Positions 1 through 12,693 of a DNA stretch of 64,000 nucleotides are shown here, piece by piece. The notes beneath the pieces are model-generated. The model searched no databases. It was not told the DNA's origin and saw only the letters and a program-made list of their open reading frames with translations. Position 1 is the stretch's first letter. The number at the start of each line of letters is the position of its first letter. This DNA is from Scilla litardierei (taxonomy: Eukaryota > Streptophyta > Magnoliopsida > Asparagales > Asparagaceae): the NCBI GenBank assembly GCA_030789695.1, contig CM061134.1, forward strand, positions 60,519,334 to 60,583,333, written 5' to 3'. A program made the translations under genes and the position numbers.

Positions 1-905
1 TCATCAATTGTTTACTGTAATAGCTAGTTATTTTTGTATTATATTAACTTTTCTTAATAGAAGTTTTCTATTTTGTTATTGTTATTGTGTGTTGTTATCC
101 CTTGTGCATATAACCTTGAAACCATGGATTTCATTGCTTACCCAATGCTAGAAATCATCTCTATTGCAATGGGTAGTGAGTAGATTTTATCTAGAGCAAT
201 GGGTTGAACCCCATTGGATTAGGGCCATGGGTTGGATGAACTTTTGATTAATTGTTGGGTTAATTGAGGAGTTGGGGTATATTGGGATTCCAACTATCGT
301 CGTAGATTCGACCCGCTCCCTTTGGGTGATTAGATTGGCCGTCGACGAGAGTTGGGACCAATACGGGGTTTCGATTCCTACGAGGATCCATACTATTGGT
401 GTGACCGGCGAGAGTCGTGCACCGACTAGAGCCCCCCTAATATAGGTCCAATCCCTGAACGCCACTGTAGTCAGGAGGAAGATGGAGGATATTCTTCGAG
501 CGTAATGCGCCTGACGTGTACCGATGTATCGGTAAAAGTCAACATCTGTATAGGTTAGGATATGCCTATCATTGCATCACAAGAGTGGGGGGTAGGATTT
601 AACATAAGGGAATACCCTATCATGCACCACGAGTGTGGGGGGTAGGCGAATGCTCTTAGGTTAGATGACTCTCCTGAGTCCCAATGAACCCAACGATCTA
701 TCATCTATTAATCTTACCCGAACCCTAGTTCAATGGTGGGGATACTCTGAGATTCAGAGCTTTTATCCCTTGATTCCACACTTTTATTCTCTCTTCAATC
801 GCCAATCCGATTGCGTAGCTTTCGAACAAGGACCTAAAAATCGGTACTCAACGAACGCCTACCAGTGTTTGAACCGTAGTGCTACACACGACACCGTGCA
901 CTACA
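1..905 (+). mobile_element. Degenerate Tat-type (Ty3/Gypsy) LTR remnant
   Basis: Two tandem stretches at about 545-590 and 610-645 (a 'tatcattgcatcac' / 'tatcatgcaccac' core followed by 'gtggggggtagg') match, in reverse complement, the paired 'cacttccgtgatgcaatgata' stretches inside the Tat-type LTR at 17088-18466. Near 880-905, 'gtagtgctac' followed by 'acgacaccgtgcac' resembles the terminal part of that LTR. So this looks like an eroded LTR in plus orientation whose left end lies outside the window. No coding frame is credible here. Family assignment is inference from similarity to the other copy in the window. Confidence 0.45.
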
Positions 906-3230
906 GTATAAATTTTATCAGCGTTCACATCAGCAGACATCAACCTATTTTGGGTGTGAACACATGCTTCAAGTGTTCAACTTTTATTCCAACTACAAAT
1001 TAATATTTATATCCTAGTTTTTCCAATGTGCTCGTAATTTTTATAATTTGGCCTAATAGATTTAGAAAAGCTAGACTACAGTTGGATAATAATCATACTT
1101 ATGACCATTTAGAGGATACATTGATAAGTATGGAAAGGTACTTTATCGGCTCTTCACATGGAGTGGATGAATCCACAAATATCCATTAAGTACTCTCAAG
1201 GAAAAAGACTTATTATTTTATTTTTAATGGAGATACTTCCATAATTGGTTTTTACTCCATAGGTGAGATATGGAGATTCACACTTCTGAAGAATCTTCGT
1301 GTTTTTCAGATTATATTCGTGGGATTGGGATATGATGGAGTGCATCATTACCGATCCTGTGTGTCTAAACCATTTATATCAAAGTATTAACTTATACGAT
1401 TCCGAGCACATTTGTGTGCTACGTTAATTTTACTCTATTCTTTGAATTTCGTATTGTATGGACCTTTTGAAGGTATATTTAAATGCTCAAGTATGGTCTT
1501 CAAGCCATTTAATTTTCTTGAGTCGCTATATATGAATATTCAAAATTTATTTTGTCAATTTCACTATGGATTTCGTATAGACGAATATCCTTGAAACTTG
1601 GCGATTTTCTTTTTCCATGTTTTCTGAGAATACTGGGCATCTTCACATTTTGTTTAGGAGTTTACATGCTTGCAATGTTTGATCAACAAGTCAGACGTCC
1701 CAAGATCGTACTTCGAGACTATCATTAGTGTGAGATGCTTTGATAGCATGCGTCATGAGGAATCATGCGGATGGTAAAATTATCCATAATTTGTTAGATA
1801 AGTCAAACCTATAGCAATCATAACCATTCAATTGCAACATATACTTCAAATGCATAAAAAATGTAACCATTTTTTTCTCAAACTGTGGCATATATGAAAA
1901 AGCATTTCATACGATTTATATCAGTGCATATACGTATAATTTTATTGCTACCTACTACATATAGTGAAAAATGGCAACTAGTCAAACAAATTATTGTTTT
2001 CAAATATGTGCTCAGAGAATAACTAAGTATACAATAGCTAGATTTATTTCAGCTATCGTATTTAGACTGGCTTTATATAACTCTTGCAATTGTTTTGTCA
2101 TATTATACACCAATGACCTATATATGTCCTGCCAGGCGTTACTGGACTTGGTTAGCCATTGCTATTTCTTGTCGAGGTATACTTTATCTTTCCTTCCCCT
2201 TTCTTTTATTGTTCCTTAATTTTTGTGCTCTCCATGTTTCTATTTTTCTATTTTTATAACTTTTTCAGAAAGAAGAAACATTAGCATTATTTAGGAGACA
2301 GATACAAATGTGTGAGCTCCACCTGTTTCTATCTTCTAATTTTTATGTATTTTTCTAAAAAAACATTAGCCTCACTAGGGAGACAGATACTAGGGTGCGA
2401 GTTATCGACTCTCCAACCTTATGTTAATTATGATGCACATATTACATGACACTCAAGAGACATACACAACCAGCCTTAGGTCCATCTGCCCATTACGTCA
2501 TTACACGCAATCCCTTCGATCCTACCTATCATGCCACACACACTCATGCGTCGTGGCGATATTCCCGTAAGATTCATGGTTGTTTCATACAATTGGGTAG
2601 ACCAATTCAAACCATCGTCTACCGGCGCCACCTCATTGACCGTTCATGGTGAATTCGGATCTTCCTAGTACCTGCCAAACTCTCAAGTCAGTCGATTTCA
2701 TTCATCTTCCTTGCAATCTGAAATGGTGCCAATAGAAGTATTCTATTAAGGTTAGCGATGAACATTTCATCGTTGTCATTCTATCGAAATCATTTGCTTT
2801 TGCACATATGAGACCCACACGAGCGTAGATTTGAAGTCATCTGGGAGTGTTGCTAGTAGCATTACACATTTTGTTAAATATTGTACATTCATTCACTCGT
2901 TACATTTTACAAGTTACCAAAAAGAATGACAAACATGTAAATAAATGCAATATGTTTAGCAAAACATGCAATGTGACTAGCCACACTCCTGGTCGGGGCC
3001 TACATTGCCAAGGACACTTAACTTTACAACATGCATCTACTTGGGATTAGGAGGAAAGGTCTGCTTATCTTGTTAATGATTTCTCCAAAATTTTGGTAAG
3101 AAAAGTACTGAAGGGCATTAATTAGTATTAATAGGTAATGATTACACTTCAGTCATGTGAAGAAGGAATGTCATATGCATGTCCACCATTATACATATTT
3201 TAATTGGGATATGTACAAGTCTGATGAAAC
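906..3230. other. AT-rich stretch with no recognised gene
   Basis: I see no conserved protein motif, RNA gene or terminal repeat. The only structure noted is a short imperfect direct duplication (about 2276-2310 and 2361-2395, sharing 'acattagc' and 'ggagacagatac'). It is probably eroded transposon or intergenic sequence. Confidence 0.4.
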
Positions 3231-3233
3231 TTA

Positions 3234-3282
3234 GGGCATGTTCTTTTGGGGTTAAGTGGCTGTGAAAGTTGTGGGTTTTCAC
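3234..3282 (+). repeat. Left terminal inverted repeat of the Harbinger element
   Basis: The sequence begins GGGCATGTTCTTTTGGGGTT directly after TTA. About 30 bp in is 'gtgaaagttgtgggttttca', which also occurs exactly in the reverse complement of the 8821-8869 repeat. The match to 8869 extends about 48 bp and is better than the match to the outer end at 13508. Confidence 0.8.
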
Positions 3283-4799
3283 TATTTCCGCTACTGTAGC
3301 CCACTTTCACTCCTCACTTTCCCAAAACGTGTTCGCCTACGCCCGCTGCTTTCGCAGCTGCTCTCGTCGCTGTGGCTTCAACATTCACGAGCTCGAAATC
3401 TCCGGTTTTTTCGACGATTGCAGCTGTGACTCTCGTTGTCGTGGGTCCCTCGTGCTTCCGATCACCCCTCTCCACAACCCAGCAGCCTCTCCATCTCCCG
3501 CGACCCCAACGGCTCCTTCAACGGTCGGAAATTTTTGAGGTTTGTCAACCCTAGACGGAGGAAAAGATGGGGTTTTTTGGGGTTTCTTGCAAGATCTGAA
3601 GCTAGGGTTGCGAGCTCTTCTTCGTTGCCTCTGTAAAGCCGAATCTAGGGTTTTGGGGGTGGGATTTGGACGAAAGGCGAGGCTGTGGCTGTGCTGCATC
3701 GTTGTTAGCAGGTTGATCATCTCCTGGATCTGAGGTATATTTGGGTCTGCGCTTCATATTTGCTCCTCGATCAGCTCTGATCACTGAGGTATAACAGCTC
3801 TCTTTTCATTTCAAGCACTATTTGTCAACTTGGGCTTGATTTTAGGGTGAAGTTGTGGATGTGCTGTGCTGAATGAGTAGGATTTTCTTCGATTTATAAC
3901 TGAAAATGCTTGGGTGAACGATTATAGACGGATTTAGTTCGATGATGATTTCTTGCAACCTGTGGGTGGTATATATTATTTGCCACAACCCATACGGGAA
4001 GGCAAGATCGATGCCTTACAGTACACCAAGCAATTTCAATCCCAATGAACCCATAATTATGTCGGTTATATTGCAATAATTGCCCCATGATGATACACAC
4101 AAAGTGTGGATAAATTGATGGATTTAAAAATTAACATAATTTATTTTGCACTTCGGAGGGCTCGGGGGTAATGATTGAATCAGTGTGAAAGATGTGAAAG
4201 TTGTGACGGTATACGATTTTAATGTTTGAAGCATGAAATGCAATCAATTTATATGTTTGATCAAGTTTCATTGATGAGATGAAATAAATTATGTTGGCTT
4301 GATGGTAATCGATGCTGCATTTGGCTACCATACCAGAAATACTACGAGGTGCCAAAGTAATATATGTTGTTAAAGTCGGGAGCTACTGTGGGAAATATTT
4401 CGTAAATATATGAACCTTACTTAAACGAGCCCAATGATGAGGCAAGTGCAGTGTGTATAAGGGGTTCGGGAGTTGGTAATTTGGTAGGGTATGCTTGCCG
4501 TATGTCAAGAAACCACCAAAGTAAATTAATAGCTTAATTTGAGGGCAATTAATTACGGATTCATTCGGATTGGACATGATTGGTGGTGGATGATTAAGTT
4601 GGCGTTAAATTTATAAAGTCGATGGTATATGTTTACATGTAGCTAGTATACAATTTGTGATGTCACATGTAAATTGGTTTTTATATTTATGCAGCATTAT
4701 TATGTTAGCAGATTAGTGATGCCGTATCAATTCGCAAGTTGTTCTATTTGTATGTAAATTGCACTATTATATTATAACTGTATATGCCTTGTACAACAT

Positions 4800-6254
4800 A
4801 TGATTGAATATATGTCTGATGCAATTAAGGGGATGATGGAGGAAAGTGGAGAAAGTCCGGTTCTTTCATTGTGTGCATCGGCCGCAGCTACTGTCATGTT
4901 TACCATCGTATTCCAGGAGTTATACGATGACGATAGTGCTCCCCATCTACCTAGGGAGCCTTCATCGATGCGTGATTTACTTAGAAAATCACACATGCGT
5001 CGAATTCTATATGGTTCTGAAAGTAGTTATTTACACTACTTAAGAATGAAGAGAGGGGCTTTTCTAAATCTTGCTACTTTAATGCGAGAAGGCGGTAGTC
5101 TCAAAGGTAGTAAACATGTGTCAATCGAGGAGCAGTTGGCAATGTTTCTGCACATCGTAGGGCACAAGTCAAAAAACAGAGTGATGCAAGTTGATTTTAT
5201 AAGGGCCAGGGCGACGGTTAGCAATTACTTTAACAAAGTTATGTATGCAGTATGTACCATTCGTGATAGGTTCATGAAGCAAGCAGCTAATGAGACACCA
5301 GTAGAGATACTTAATAATCCTAATTGGTTCCCGTATTTCAAGGTCAGTTTTTAATGAATATCTGGATTTGGCGTTAGATGATGTATGGTTATGGATAAAG
5401 TGGCCTTTAATGTTTACGGTGTAGGATTGCATTGTTATGATTGATGGAACACACATCGATGCCATGCTGCCTGCCAAAATCGTACCACGATTTAGAGGAC
5501 GTAAAGGGGTTACACAAAATGTGCTTGCAGCTGTAACACCTAACAAAAGATTCACCTATGTAATGGCCGGGTGGGAAGGATCTGTGAATGATTTCACGGT
5601 CCTTAAAGATGCGTTGTCCTTACCCCCACCCCTAGGGCTGCGCGTGTATGAGGGTAATATGCAAAATCTTATGTAAATATCTTTTTTACTTAAGTATGCA
5701 ACCATGTGAAAATAAATAGGGTTTTATTTTTCGGTTGTAGGAAATATTACTTATGCGATGCTGGATATACAACAATGCCTGGTTTCATATCGCCATACAG
5801 GGGCGTTAGATACCATCTGAAGGACCATACTGATAGAGTGCCTAGAAATCGCAGAGAGCTGTTCAACCTAAGACATTCTTCATTGAGAACAAAGATCGAG
5901 TCAACTTTTGGCATTCTAAAGAACAAGTTTACAATTTTGACGGCTAAGCCTCATTATCCATTCAAATCTCAGGTCGAAACCGTCCTTGCTTGCACAGTGT
6001 TGCATAATTATATCCAGATTGCCGATCCTCATGACCCACATTTACTTGAGGATGTAGATGAGATTGATGAGGATGGGGATGTGATGGATGAGCCGGATGA
6101 CTCGATTATGGATCTTTCCCAACAGTTGCCCATACGTGAACAGACTTGCTAAAGGGATCACTGGAAAATTCGAAGGGAACAGATAGCGTGGGACATGTGG
6201 GTGGACTACTGTAACCTGCATAACAATGGAAACACTACCGAACATGGGCTATGA
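4800..6254 (+). pseudogene. PIF/Harbinger DDE transposase, three exons, in-frame stop
   Basis: This would cut and paste the element using a DDE (RNase H-fold) nuclease. Likely exons are 4800-5342, 5425-5672 and 5741-6152; all introns are GT-AG and phases agree (5343 donor GTCAGT; 5673 donor GTAAAT). An HTH-like region is encoded near 5180-5250. Catalytic landmarks are IDGTH (about 5440), NDFTVL (about 5587) and IESTFGILK (about 5898), the usual D, D and E of the family. The frame meets TAA at 6150-6152, but the next codons in the same frame to TGA at 6252 encode the family's C-terminal W..R..IAWDMW motif. The stop therefore truncates the protein by about 34 residues. An alternative second-exon donor at 5655 would not keep the frame. 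Confidence 0.85.
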
Positions 6255-6526
6255 TGGAAGTGTGTAATGAATAATTTTAGGGAATTATGTTACTTTGAAT
6301 GATTTGTATAACAGTAGGATCTAAATGTTTGATATGTTAGTGAATGCATGAGCTGTGGTGACATTATAATTCTTTTATCTGTTTACTTTATTTCTAATGA
6401 GTTGGAGTGTGATGATATGTGTGGTTGACAGTAGTATGTTAGATGATGTTTATTTCAATAAATATTTATGGGTACATGTCATTGTTTCAAATATTCTGTT
6501 ATTGTGGAAATAATAATTTTGTAGGC

Positions 6527-7992
6527 ATGGATGGGTCTTCGAATGAAGGGCAGGGGAGTGATCCTATGCCTCCTATGCATCCATATTACGACTCGGCTTA
6601 CTATACATAGTGGGCCGAGGAAGCAAGGCGACATGATCCTTTACTTGGTAGGCCAATGTCGCGTCGGCCAAGTGAGTATCAATTGCCACAGGCTAGCTAC
6701 CAAGGTGGTGGTTCTCCACTTCCATTTCAACAATACCCTGCGTATAGCTTGCCGTTGCCCATGCATATGCCACAACCACCGGGGTACATGCAAATGCTCC
6801 AAGGTGGAGGGCCTATACCCCGCTATGGAGGCCAAGCATCAAATAGTGCATTTGCCATGCCTTTACCACCAAGTGGGCATGGCACAACTGGTGGGAGTGA
6901 CTCTTCAAGAAAGTCTGGAAGGGATGAAGGCATAGAAGCTTCTGTGTCAAGTCCAAGGAAGAAAAGCAAGAACCCATCAAAGAAGGGGCCAGCAAATAAA
7001 GTGTGGCTGCTTGATCATGACATTGCACTAATTCCATTCCTTACCTCCCAAGCTCGTCAAGGCATAAGAGCCGACAAGACCTTCAAGAATTCGGCCTTCA
7101 CCGCTGCAGCCATCCATATAAACCAAATGTTTGGCATTGATTACAGTTGGGTGAATGTGAAAAATCATATGAAAGGGCTTCAAGGGCGTCTGAAGGATGT
7201 GAATAAGTGCTTGGAGATAAGTGGGGCTGGTTGGTCATCGGAGCTTCAGATGATAGTCCTCGACCCAGAGACATATGCCACATGGGCCGCGATATTAACT
7301 TCTCCACTATCCATATATGAAATTAAATTTGGATTACGTAATTTTATTATGATATGCAATGTTTGCTCTTTATTGATGCAGGCAAATTATAAATTGAAGG
7401 AATATGTCAACCACCCATACAGTGGCTGGACGATCTGAAGCTGGTTATAGGCGACGATGCGACGAAGGGTGAGCATCGCCAGAATGTTTATAACGAGTTT
7501 GGAGTCCCAGATAATGAGAGTCACGGTGATCATGCTAGTCCCCCAAACTTCTCACAAGCATCAACCGAATATGAGGCTTATACGGACATCCCCACTTCGA
7601 CGTCGACGGGGCCATCGCAGGCAGGGACAAGCCATGCAATCCCCCCCGGCGTTGGAAAAAAGAAAATGCGTCGTCGTGCATTGAGGGAAGAACCAGACCT
7701 CTTGAAGGAAATGGTTGACAATGTCAGACATGTCGCATTAGCCATAGAGCGTGCCTACCCGAACACTCTTGCTCTTCTTTCGCAGCAGTTGTATGCAATG
7801 ACTGAGTATCCACCAGAAATTTTGGATAAGTTGTATATGCAACTGAGTGACAATGAGAAAAACGGTCGTAGATTTGTAAATTGGATCGATGCGGCAAGGA
7901 AGCGCTACGTGCAATCTAAAGTTGAAGAGATGCAGCGGGCTAGGGCTGCGGCCGGTGATGATGGGGACGACGACGATGACTGGAATATGTGA
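6527..7992 (+). pseudogene. Harbinger Myb/SANT-like partner protein, with stop and frameshift
   Basis: The second Harbinger protein normally binds the element ends and brings the transposase to DNA. An ATG at 6527 opens a frame that hits TAG at 6608-6610 (codon 28) and continues in the same frame through a Pro/Gln/Met-rich region to a Myb_DNA-bind_3-like domain (about 7000-7280; WLLDHD, NVKNHMKGLQ, SGAGWSSELQ). At about 7424 the frame shifts by one base: 'NHPYSG' is read in one frame and 'LDDLKLVIGDDATKG' in the next. The shifted frame runs to TGA at 7990 with an acidic GDDGDDDDDW end. Both lesions look single-step, so inactivation may be recent. The start choice is an inference; a downstream ATG at 6656 would avoid the first stop but not the frameshift. 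Confidence 0.75.
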
Positions 7993-8418
7993 TTTATTGG
8001 TTGGGGTTAAGAAGGGATTCATAAGGTGTTGGGGGGGGTAACGGAGGTGAATGATGGGAGTAACATATCATGGTTTGATGTATTTTTAGGGAGATTTGTT
8101 GAACAAAGCTTTTGTAATATAACCTGTGATGTATGTGATGGATGGGTGGAAGAAGACAGTAGGATATAAGTAGGATATTTGATGTATGTTTGCTGTGAGA
8201 TCAGTAGGTTATTTGATGAATGTCTGTGATGGATAGGTGGATGAAGAGAGTAGGATATTTGATATTAGTAGGATATTAGTAGGATATTAGTAGGTAATAT
8301 TACGTGTGATGTATGTGAAGAAGGGAGTCCTTATGTTTGCATATGTATTGACATGCTGTAGTGGAAGATGGTAATTTTCCCTCTTCAACATTTTGATCAT
8401 GCTGTTTGTGACTGACTA

Positions 8419-8420
<2 letters not shown>

Positions 8421-8514
<94 letters not shown>
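8421..8514 (+). repeat. (TG)n microsatellite
   Basis: About 47 uninterrupted TG units, with a shorter TG run at about 8578-8592. The long Cys-Val frames read across it are artefacts of the repeat. Confidence 0.98.
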
Positions 8515-8516
<2 letters not shown>

Positions 8517-8820
8517 TACTTATGAGTGTCATATTTTCTCTTCAAACTTCATGCATCTTCTCAGTCAAGCTTGCCTGGTGTGTGTGTGTGTGTCTAATTA
8601 TGAGCATGATGCTGCATGAATTGGTCTGTTTGCCTGATGGTGCATGATTTGGACTGCTGTATTTTTTCCCTTGCCAAGTACACTGAATTATATTTGATGC
8701 TCTTGCCATTCATCTGGCCTTGCTGTAGCACAGGAATATGTGTTTTTGACTATGATTGTGAGCTCACAAATTGGGCTTTCTTTGATGTTCATGTGGTGTA
8801 TTGGCTGGAATTGTGAAATT

Positions 8821-8869
8821 GTGAAAACCCACAACTTTCACATCAATTGAACCCCAAAAGAACAGGCCC
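8821..8869 (-). repeat. Internal right-type Harbinger terminal repeat
   Basis: Read on the minus strand from 8869 it starts GGGCCTGTTCTTTTGGGG and contains the same 'gtgaaagttgtgggttttca' block as the left end. It is the best inverted match to 3234, giving a 5.6-kb unit of normal Harbinger size. The bases after it are TAG, not TTA, so a target duplication is not preserved here. Confidence 0.75.
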
Positions 8870-8879
8870 TAGGTTGTCT

Positions 8880-11420
8880 CTCAATTTGGTGTTTCTATGG
8901 TGTATTGGCTTTGCCCAACGATGATAATGTGGGGTATTGACCTGAAATTCTTCTAGGAGGGCTTGCAATGAGTTTCCTACTTTCCCACTGTATGTAAAAA
9001 GCAAATTCTTCTTGGAGGGCTTTGCCCAATGATGATAATCTGGTTTACGCATGCTTGTACGTGGGATTGGTAGGATTCAATTCATGCATTGGGAAATAAT
9101 GGTGAGATAATGTAGGAGCCAGTTGTAAGCAACCAGAAGTGGACATGTAAAAATAAATTATCTGAGGGCTAAATATTGAAAAACTGTTGATGTGGGGAGG
9201 TAGCTTCATGCGGCAGCCCATCAGCCTTGCAGATTCTGATAATTCTCTTCTTACTTCTGCAGCATCTCACCACACACTTGCCTTTTATGTGTGTGTCTAA
9301 TTGTGAGCAAAGTACTGTTGCATGAATTGGACTGCTTGCCTGATGTTTCATTCATTCTGTGATCTGTTATTGCTGGATATTGTCAATGGTTTACATACAT
9401 TGTTTACTTTGTTCTAATTGTGACAATGCAAAATGCATGAATTGGACTGCTTGCATGTGATTCCAGTTAGGTGAATTTCTCTGTGTGTATTTGCGGTGTC
9501 TCAGTATACTTATGTATCCAAGCTGCTCAGTTTGATTATCTTGATGTATTAGATGTCTCACTTTCAGAAAACATGGATTTATTTTCATTTGGTTCATTAC
9601 AGTACTGAAGTGGCTGATATTATGTTGTTTGAGTAAGTTTGTATCATGTTTGAGTAAGTTTGTATCATGTTTGATTATTTTCCCAATAGTGGAAACCTGC
9701 ATCTTTCATATCTTGAGCTGGTAGCTGAAGTTCAATATACTTAGATTATCTTGCCCTTTTGCTGAAAAGCTGGTTGTTTTTGTTCTTGATGATAGAGGAG
9801 TATCCAAACATAAACCTTCTACATAATTTGTCTAAAAAATTAGCACTCATTTTGCATCAGAATTTCAATAGTCTTCTTGTATATTGTTGTGCTGAAAGGG
9901 GATGCCATATTTATGGTAGTACATTTGATTTTTATTATAAAACAATATTCCAACTTGAGGTTGACAAATTAGCACTCATTTTGTTGTTTGAGTGTGTCAT
10001 TGCTGTATTTAATTGTTGTATCATGCTATCCTTTGGTCTGTTGTTTGAGTGTGTCATTGACCTGTTGTTTGCCTGCTATATGCTATATGCTCTGAGTGTG
10101 TCATTTATCTGGCATGCATGCAATTTATTTGTCATTGTTTTTGGCATTGTCCTGTACCATGCAAGCTAATGATATGCCTAATACTGGAGTTCTATAAAAT
10201 GCTGCAAGGATATATTAATTTTTTTTCTTTGGCTGAACATCCCCAATGATGATTATGTGGAAAATTGGGTATCCGTCAATATGGATGTAAGGCAATTGAT
10301 GTCATTCATTGCTAACGTGGATATTTTGGTGTTTCTTTGGTGTATTGCCTTTGCCCAATGATGATAATGTGGATCCTTGAACTGAACTTCTTCTAGGAGG
10401 GCTTGCAATTAGTTTCCTAACTTCCCAATGATGATAATCATAACTTCTTCTTGGAGGGCTTTGCCCAATGATGACAATGTGGTGTAAGCATGCTCATATC
10501 TGAATTCTTGGTTGGTTTCAATTCATGCATTGGGAAATAATGGGGAGATATTGTAGGAACCAGGTGCAAGCAACCAGAAGTGGCCATGATTGAATAAATT
10601 ATCTGAGGGCAGCAGTCATGGTTGGTTTCAATTCATGACAGTAGTATTTTTGGCCTTGTGCTGGCCTGCTGGCCTTCTCATTTGCATTAAATACTCTGTG
10701 CCTTTTCTTTGCTCTTCCTGAAATTTGACTTCTATATCACCTTCTGGCCTTCTGTTGCCTGAAATCTACGCATTGCATTTTGTTGGACTTGATCTGTCCT
10801 CCTTGCCTGCTCATTTGCCTGCAATTCTCTGCGTGTGTCCCTGTTCTTTGCTCTTGCTGAAATTGGATATATTTTTTAGCTTCTGCCCAATGATGATAAT
10901 GTGGATCCTTGAACTGAACTTCTTCTAGGAGGGCTTGCAATTAGTTTCCTAACTTCCCAATGATGATAATCCTAACTTCTTCTTGGAGGGCTTTGCCCAA
11001 TGATGACAATGTGATTTAAGCATGCTCATATCTGAATTCTTGGTTGGTTGCAATTCATGTATTGGGAAATAATGGGGAGATTTTGTAGGAACCAGTTGCA
11101 AGCAACCAGAAGTGGCCATGATTGAATAAATTATCTGAGGGCAGCAGTCATGGTTGGTTTCAATTCATGCATAGTGTATTTTTTGGCCTTGTGCTGGCCT
11201 GCTGGCCTTCTCATTTGCCTTAAACACTCAGTGCATGTTCTTTCCTTTCCCTGAAATTGGACTTCTATATCTGCATCTGGCCTGCTGTTGCCTGAAATCT
11301 AAGCATTGCAATTTTTTGGACTTGTTATGTCCTGCTGGCCTGCGCAGTAGTAGGAAATACTCTTTGTGTGTGTCCCTGTTCTTTGCTATTGCTGAAATTG
11401 GACTTCTGTTTCAGCTTCTG
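8880..11420 (+). repeat. Triplicated non-coding block in the Harbinger 3' region
   Basis: A block containing 'ggagggcttgcaat', 'tttgcccaatgatga', 'ttcaattcatgcattggg' and 'gcaaccagaagtgg' occurs at about 8880-9175, 10322-10640 and 10854-11170. The last two are a direct tandem duplication with a period of 532 bp (start points 10354 and 10886). A second pair shares 'gggtatccgtcaatatggat' at about 10268 and 11739. No coding frame is shared between copies. Confidence 0.8.
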
Positions 11421-12330
11421 CCTTGCTCTATACTGAAATCTGAGCATGTCATTTTTTTGGCCTTGTGCTGGCCTGCTGACCTTCTTAGTTGACTGAAATA
11501 CTGTGTGTGTGTGCCTGAAATACTCTGATTCTGGATTTTTATACATCATTCCAATTACAGCATTCCACTTACAGCATATTATCAACTCTTTGCTGAGGCT
11601 GACATTGGCCTGGGTCCAGAAATCTGAGAATTCAAGCCCAGATTTCTGGACTGATTCTGGATTTTTATACAATGACTGAATTTGATAATTTTATAAGGGG
11701 TTTTGGGTGAACTAGCCCTATGATGATTATGTGGAAAAAAGGGTATCCGTCAATATGGATGGCAGGCAATTAGGATCCTTCATTACACATGTTTGCGCAG
11801 AATTTGAATAACAATTGATTTCTGAGTTGGTAAGCAAGTAGGAAATTGGTTGAAAATAATGTGATAGTTGGGAGTTTATTTGCTTGAGATGATGTGTTAT
11901 TGGGTGGATGCAATTCTTGTCGTGGGCTTGTGTTGATAGAAAATGAAGGAGCCATTGCCATGCAACCTAATGGGGATATGGAAAATTATAATCTAAGGGC
12001 GCTTATTGTTAAACTATATGAATGCCCGCAATAAGCTTCCCCTTTTTTTCAGACCATTTTTGCTTTCATTGTTTTTTTCTGTGTCGAATTACTTTTACGG
12101 TTATCAGTAGTCGTAATTCTTCCATTGCCAATCTCCTTCATTATTAATTGCTCTTTTTGTTTGACTGTTCGTTCTTAGTTCTGAACGCTGCCGCCATCCT
12201 ACCATGCCAATGCTCAATGCTTTTCGTAGGTATGATGGTCCCTCTTTATTTTAAATTTATCACTTTTTATATGTAACCTGTTATATGTTAATGAGGATGT
12301 TTTTCTTGCCAGGTACTGATGAGTCAGTAG

Positions 12331-12693
12331 TCAAGCTCATCTTGTCGATCTCGACAGAGAGATGCGACACATGGCGACTTTGATGCCGATTTCAATGACT
12401 TCAAGATATGCCATTGTGGGCTTCAGGTCCTAAGGAGGACTTCGAGGACAAGAGCAAACCCTGGGCGTAGATTTTGGAGTTGTACAGCTCGAGAGAATCG
12501 CTGCAAATTCTTCCTATGGAAGGATCCCGCCCACACTGAGTTATCCAGACTGGTTATCATGCATTACATGGATGAGATTGACCGAAGGCCCACTACTGTA
12601 AGTTCAACGCCCCCTTTGACAGAGAGTAGGATGTCAGAGATGGAGGGACGGCTGGATACTGTTGTCTGTCTACTTGAGCGGACCACTGGGTAG
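12331..12693 (+). CDS. GRF-type zinc-finger reading frame (exon)
   Basis: The frame carries a zf-GRF signature: CHCG at 12409, then NPGRRFWSC, then C.FFLW, matching the CxCG...NPGR.F..C...C.FF.W pattern. GRF fingers bind single-stranded DNA or RNA in known proteins. A short predicted coiled segment follows (about 12620-12690), ending at TAG 12691-12693. An in-frame TAG at 12328 sits at a possible AG acceptor, so this may be a downstream exon; I could not fix the first exon (ATG candidates near 12204 give a wrong phase). It lies between the inner and outer right terminal repeats of the Harbinger element, so it may be cargo or part of the element. Function here is unknown. Confidence 0.6.
   Translation, partial: SSSSCRSRQRDATHGDFDADFNDFKICHCGLQVLRRTSRTRANPGRRFWSCTARENRCKFFLWKDPAHTELSRLVIMHYMDEIDRRPTTVSSTPPLTESRMSEMEGRLDTVVCLLERTTG

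Noticed and set aside
3269..3784. Several overlapping frames suggesting a gene just inside the Harbinger left end
   Set aside because: Frames on both strands overlap, none has a domain, and the segment is a GC-rich non-coding subterminal or leader region.
5655..5740. Second transposase intron starting at the GTAATA at 5655
   Set aside because: It leaves phase 1 and breaks the KYYLCDAGY frame; the GTAAAT donor at 5673 keeps the frame.
8420..8647. Open frames of alternating Cys-Val
   Set aside because: They are read across an uninterrupted (TG)n microsatellite.
9759..10169. 136-residue hydrophobic frame in the Harbinger 3' region
   Set aside because: Composition reflects TTG/TGT-rich DNA, there is no domain, and it is not shared by the repeated blocks.
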